Made by a program: the position numbers and the translations under genes. DNA of 6,542 bases from an uncultured Treponema sp. (GTDB lineage: Bacteria; Spirochaetota; Spirochaetia; Treponematales; Treponemataceae): positions 1-6,542 of the forward strand of contig CALBGU010000166.1 in assembly GCA_937893155.1 (NCBI GenBank), given 5' to 3'. Positions 5,027 through 6,542 of this stretch are shown here, piece by piece. A model generated the notes under the pieces. That model was given only the letters and a program-made list of their open reading frames with translations. It made no database searches and was not told the DNA's origin. The number at the start of each line of letters is the position of its first letter. The first letter of the stretch is position 1.

Positions 5027-6235
5027 CTATTCTCCTGTTACAGTTGCGTTGAGTTTTCCCTGTTTTGGTATGATTTCCAGAACCGTGCCGAGCGGGATTT
5101 CGGCGGCGTTTCGCACGATTTTGCCCGAGGTTTTTTCGCGAACGACTGAATAGCCGCGCGCAAGAATATTCTCGGGATTGCACGATTCAAGCACCTGCGC
5201 ATTTTTTTCTACGGCGGCGCGCACGGTGTCCAAGCGGGCTTTCATTGCGCTTTCCAGTTCGGCTCTTGCACTATCCAAGCGCGACAAAAGCGGCTGCTCG
5301 ATTGCGCGGAACAAAAGCTCCAAATGCTCCGTATCGAAACTTTCCACGAGGATTTTCGCGCGCTCGGTTTTCGCTTTTATCGACTGATACAAATCGTCTT
5401 TCAAGAACCGAATTTGTTCCTCGATGTCGGCTTTGATAGGCGTTACCAATTCGGCGGCGGCGGACGGCGTGGGCGCGCGCACATCGGCGGCAAAATCGCT
5501 GATTGCCCAGTCTATTTCGTGCCCCACGGCAGACACCACGGGGATTTTCGACGCGGCAACCGCCCGCACAACGCCCTCGTCGCTGAACGGCAAAAGGTCT
5601 TCGAGCGAGCCTCCGCCGCGCCCCACGATAAGCACATCGCAAAGAGCAAAATGATTGGCAAGACGGATTTGCTTGATAATCGTTTTTGGCGCGTCGTCGC
5701 CTTGCACCACGGCGGGCAAAATCACGATGTTTATCGAGCGATTGCGGCGGTGCGTAATATTGAGAATATCGTGCAATGCCGCGCCGGTCGCACTCGTGAT
5801 AATCCCGATGGTGCGCGGAAATCGCGGCAATGCCCTTTTTCGCTCGCTGTCAAAAAGCCCCTCGGCAGCGAGTTTTCGCTTTCGCTCCTCGAGCATCTGC
5901 AGAATATCGCCCTCGCCCGAAGCCGTCATCGACGACACGATAATTTGGTAGTTCCCGCGCGCCTGATACACCGACAGCGAGCCTTTTGCGCGCACCTTCA
6001 TACCGTCTTTTGGCACAAACGTGAGCTGAGAAGCCCGCGAGCGAAACATCACGGCAGAAATCTGCGCTTCGTTATCCTTGAGCGTAAAATAAAGATGACC
6101 TGAAGCATTCGGGCGGCAATTCGAGATTTCGCCCTCAAGCGTAACTGACGGAAAAGTGCCCTCGATTAAATCCTTGACGAGCAGCGTCAGTTCTTTTACG
6201 GTAAAAACAGTTTCCTTGATTTCGTCGGAAGTCAT
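5027..6235 (-). CDS. xseA: Exodeoxyribonuclease VII large subunit XseA, 402 aa
   Basis: Catalytic subunit of exonuclease VII, which acts on single-stranded DNA in repair and recombination. An OB-fold occupies about residues 10-105 (TLEGEISN 32-39, GHLYFTLKD 46-54). The catalytic domain follows, with ITSATGAALHDI (146-157), VGRGGGSLEDL (204-214) and VGHEIDW plus DVRAPTPSAAAEL (237-263). Residues D156, R206, H239 and D242 line up with those reported as essential in E. coli (D155, R205, H238, D241). A coiled-coil stretch (about 268-350) that binds XseB and a conserved NPENILARGYSVV (353-365) complete the family pattern, and length is normal. ATG 6235 is chosen because MTSDEIKETVFTVKEL matches the usual start. 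A TTG at 6310 would add 25 unsupported residues. No Shine-Dalgarno sequence precedes the ATG; a promoter lies only 7 nt upstream. Confidence 0.96.
   Translation of the reverse strand: MTSDEIKETVFTVKELTLLVKDLIEGTFPSVTLEGEISNCRPNASGHLYFTLKDNEAQISAVMFRSRASQLTFVPKDGMKVRAKGSLSVYQARGNYQIIVSSMTASGEGDILQMLEERKRKLAAEGLFDSERKRALPRFPRTIGIITSATGAALHDILNITHRRNRSINIVILPAVVQGDDAPKTIIKQIRLANHFALCDVLIVGRGGGSLEDLLPFSDEGVVRAVAASKIPVVSAVGHEIDWAISDFAADVRAPTPSAAAELVTPIKADIEEQIRFLKDDLYQSIKAKTERAKILVESFDTEHLELLFRAIEQPLLSRLDSARAELESAMKARLDTVRAAVEKNAQVLESCNPENILARGYSVVREKTSGKIVRNAAEIPLGTVLEIIPKQGKLNATVTGE
5031..5036 (-). promoter_or_regulatory. Ribosome binding site of xseB inside the end of xseA
   Basis: AGGAGA on the minus strand, overlapping the last codons of xseA, is 6 nt before the xseB ATG. 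It fixes the xseB start and fits a coupled large/small subunit pair. Confidence 0.75.
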
Positions 6236-6242
6236 ACGGACA

Positions 6243-6271
6243 ATTCTAAACGTTCGCTCGTATTTTTGCAA
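6243..6271 (-). promoter_or_regulatory. Possible promoter of the xseA-xseB-mutL operon
   Basis: On the minus strand TTGCAA (6271-6266, 4 of 6) and TAGAAT (6248-6243, 5 of 6) are separated by 17 nt. The -10 box ends 7 nt before the xseA ATG, so transcription would start at or within a base or two of the start codon. This fits the missing Shine-Dalgarno sequence but rests on short motifs in AT-rich DNA. Confidence 0.35.
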
Positions 6272-6417
6272 CAGACCCCCAAAATGCCGCAAAATTGTTA
6301 TGCTGAACAAGTTTTCTGCATCTCATTCAATGTTTTATTTTCGCTATCAAAAAAAGATTCTGAATCAAGAAGGTGCTATCTTTTATGGGAAATTTTTTTC
6401 GGTGTCTTTAAATAAAA

Positions 6418-6542
6418 ATGACCAAAAAATAAATTTTTTTGACAGTTTTTGAAAGAAAATGACAGAAAAACAAATTTTTTTTGACGTTTTTTGAAAGAAA
6501 ATGACCAAAAAAATTTTAGATTTTCCCGTCCACAAAAGAAAA
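6418..6542. repeat. A/T-tract tandem repeat with phased TGAC motifs
   Basis: Two close copies begin with ATGAC at 6418 and 6459, and a third, diverging copy starts at 6501 and reaches the window edge; spacing is 41 then 42 bp. Each unit is ATGAC, an A run, an AAATTTTTTT tract, TGAC, a T run and GAAAG. TGAC recurs at 6419, 6440, 6460, 6482 and 6502, every 20-22 bp or about two helical turns. The array may continue beyond the window. No protein-coding pattern is visible. Intrinsic DNA bending or a repeated protein site are possible readings. Confidence 0.65.

Larger units (their letters stand above)
6236..6542. other. Gene-free region upstream of xseA
   Basis: No convincing coding sequence, tRNA or strong terminator is seen in these 307 bases on either strand. 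The left part holds the possible xseA promoter. The middle (6272-6417) is AT-rich without clear structure. The right part is the A/T-tract repeat listed separately. A small plus-strand frame spanning 6156-6452 is antisense to xseA and matches no family I recognise. Confidence 0.6.

Noticed and set aside
5025..5183. Upstream extension of xseB by 53 residues to 5183
   Set aside because: It would overlap xseA by more than 150 nt; the added residues are the out-of-frame shadow of xseA, and AGGAGA lies right before the internal ATG.
5324..6103. 259-codon plus-strand open frame opposite xseA
   Set aside because: It is wholly antisense to the conserved XseA catalytic region; its His/Arg-rich translation is typical of an antisense shadow.
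6236..6310. TTG start for XseA at 6310
   Set aside because: The extra 25 residues do not resemble the family's N-terminus, and no ribosome site precedes the TTG.
6440..6490. TTGACA-like -35 boxes in the A/T repeat (plus strand)
   Set aside because: No -10-like hexamer lies 16-18 nt downstream and no plus-strand gene follows.

Overview
The window looks like part of a bacterial chromosome, most likely from a host-associated spirochaete of the Treponema type. That assignment is an inference from three things: the xseA-xseB-mutL repair cluster, the BspA-type leucine-rich-repeat protein, and the protein sequences themselves. No rRNA or other marker gene fixes the taxon. All genes except one lie on the minus strand. 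Base composition is mosaic. Sample lines counted by hand give about 30% G+C at positions 1-180, about 35-42% at 900-1200, and about 57% inside mutL. This suggests a housekeeping block on the right and an acquired, AT-rich accessory block on the left.

Right block (2707-6235, minus strand, transcribed right to left): xseA and xseB encode the two subunits of exodeoxyribonuclease VII, with 2 nt between stop and start. mutL, the mismatch-repair ATPase/endonuclease, follows 47 nt later. All three act on DNA ends or mismatches, so this is a compact repair operon. Its promoter may lie at 6243-6271, so close to the xseA start that the mRNA could be almost leaderless. Upstream (6236-6542) no gene is visible, but an A/T-tract repeat array with TGAC every 20-22 bp reaches the right edge.

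Between the blocks (2370-2706), the convergent ends of mutL and a small regulator gene flank a degenerate tandem array: six units with a strictly alternating 42/41 bp period, each with a dyad core. The array at the right edge has unrelated sequence but the same 41/42 bp period.

Left block (1-2369): an XRE-family regulator (plus strand, 2043-2369) faces away from a minus-strand operon. That operon has a strong extended -10 promoter (TATAAT at 1946-1951), whose -35 box forms one arm of a perfect palindrome. Its leader is about 94 nt and carries two hairpins. The first gene encodes a 185-residue BspA-type leucine-rich-repeat protein. Its stop overlaps by 8 nt the start of a long reading frame that runs off the left edge (431 or more codons). 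That frame does not look like one ordinary protein: residues about 60-140 are an FRG domain, and from about residue 150 it becomes a CgeB-like GT-B glycosyltransferase with different codon use. This FRG-glycosyltransferase join, its coupling to the repeat protein and the divergent regulator are the most unusual part of the window. It could be a real new domain architecture, a recombination scar, or an assembly chimera.
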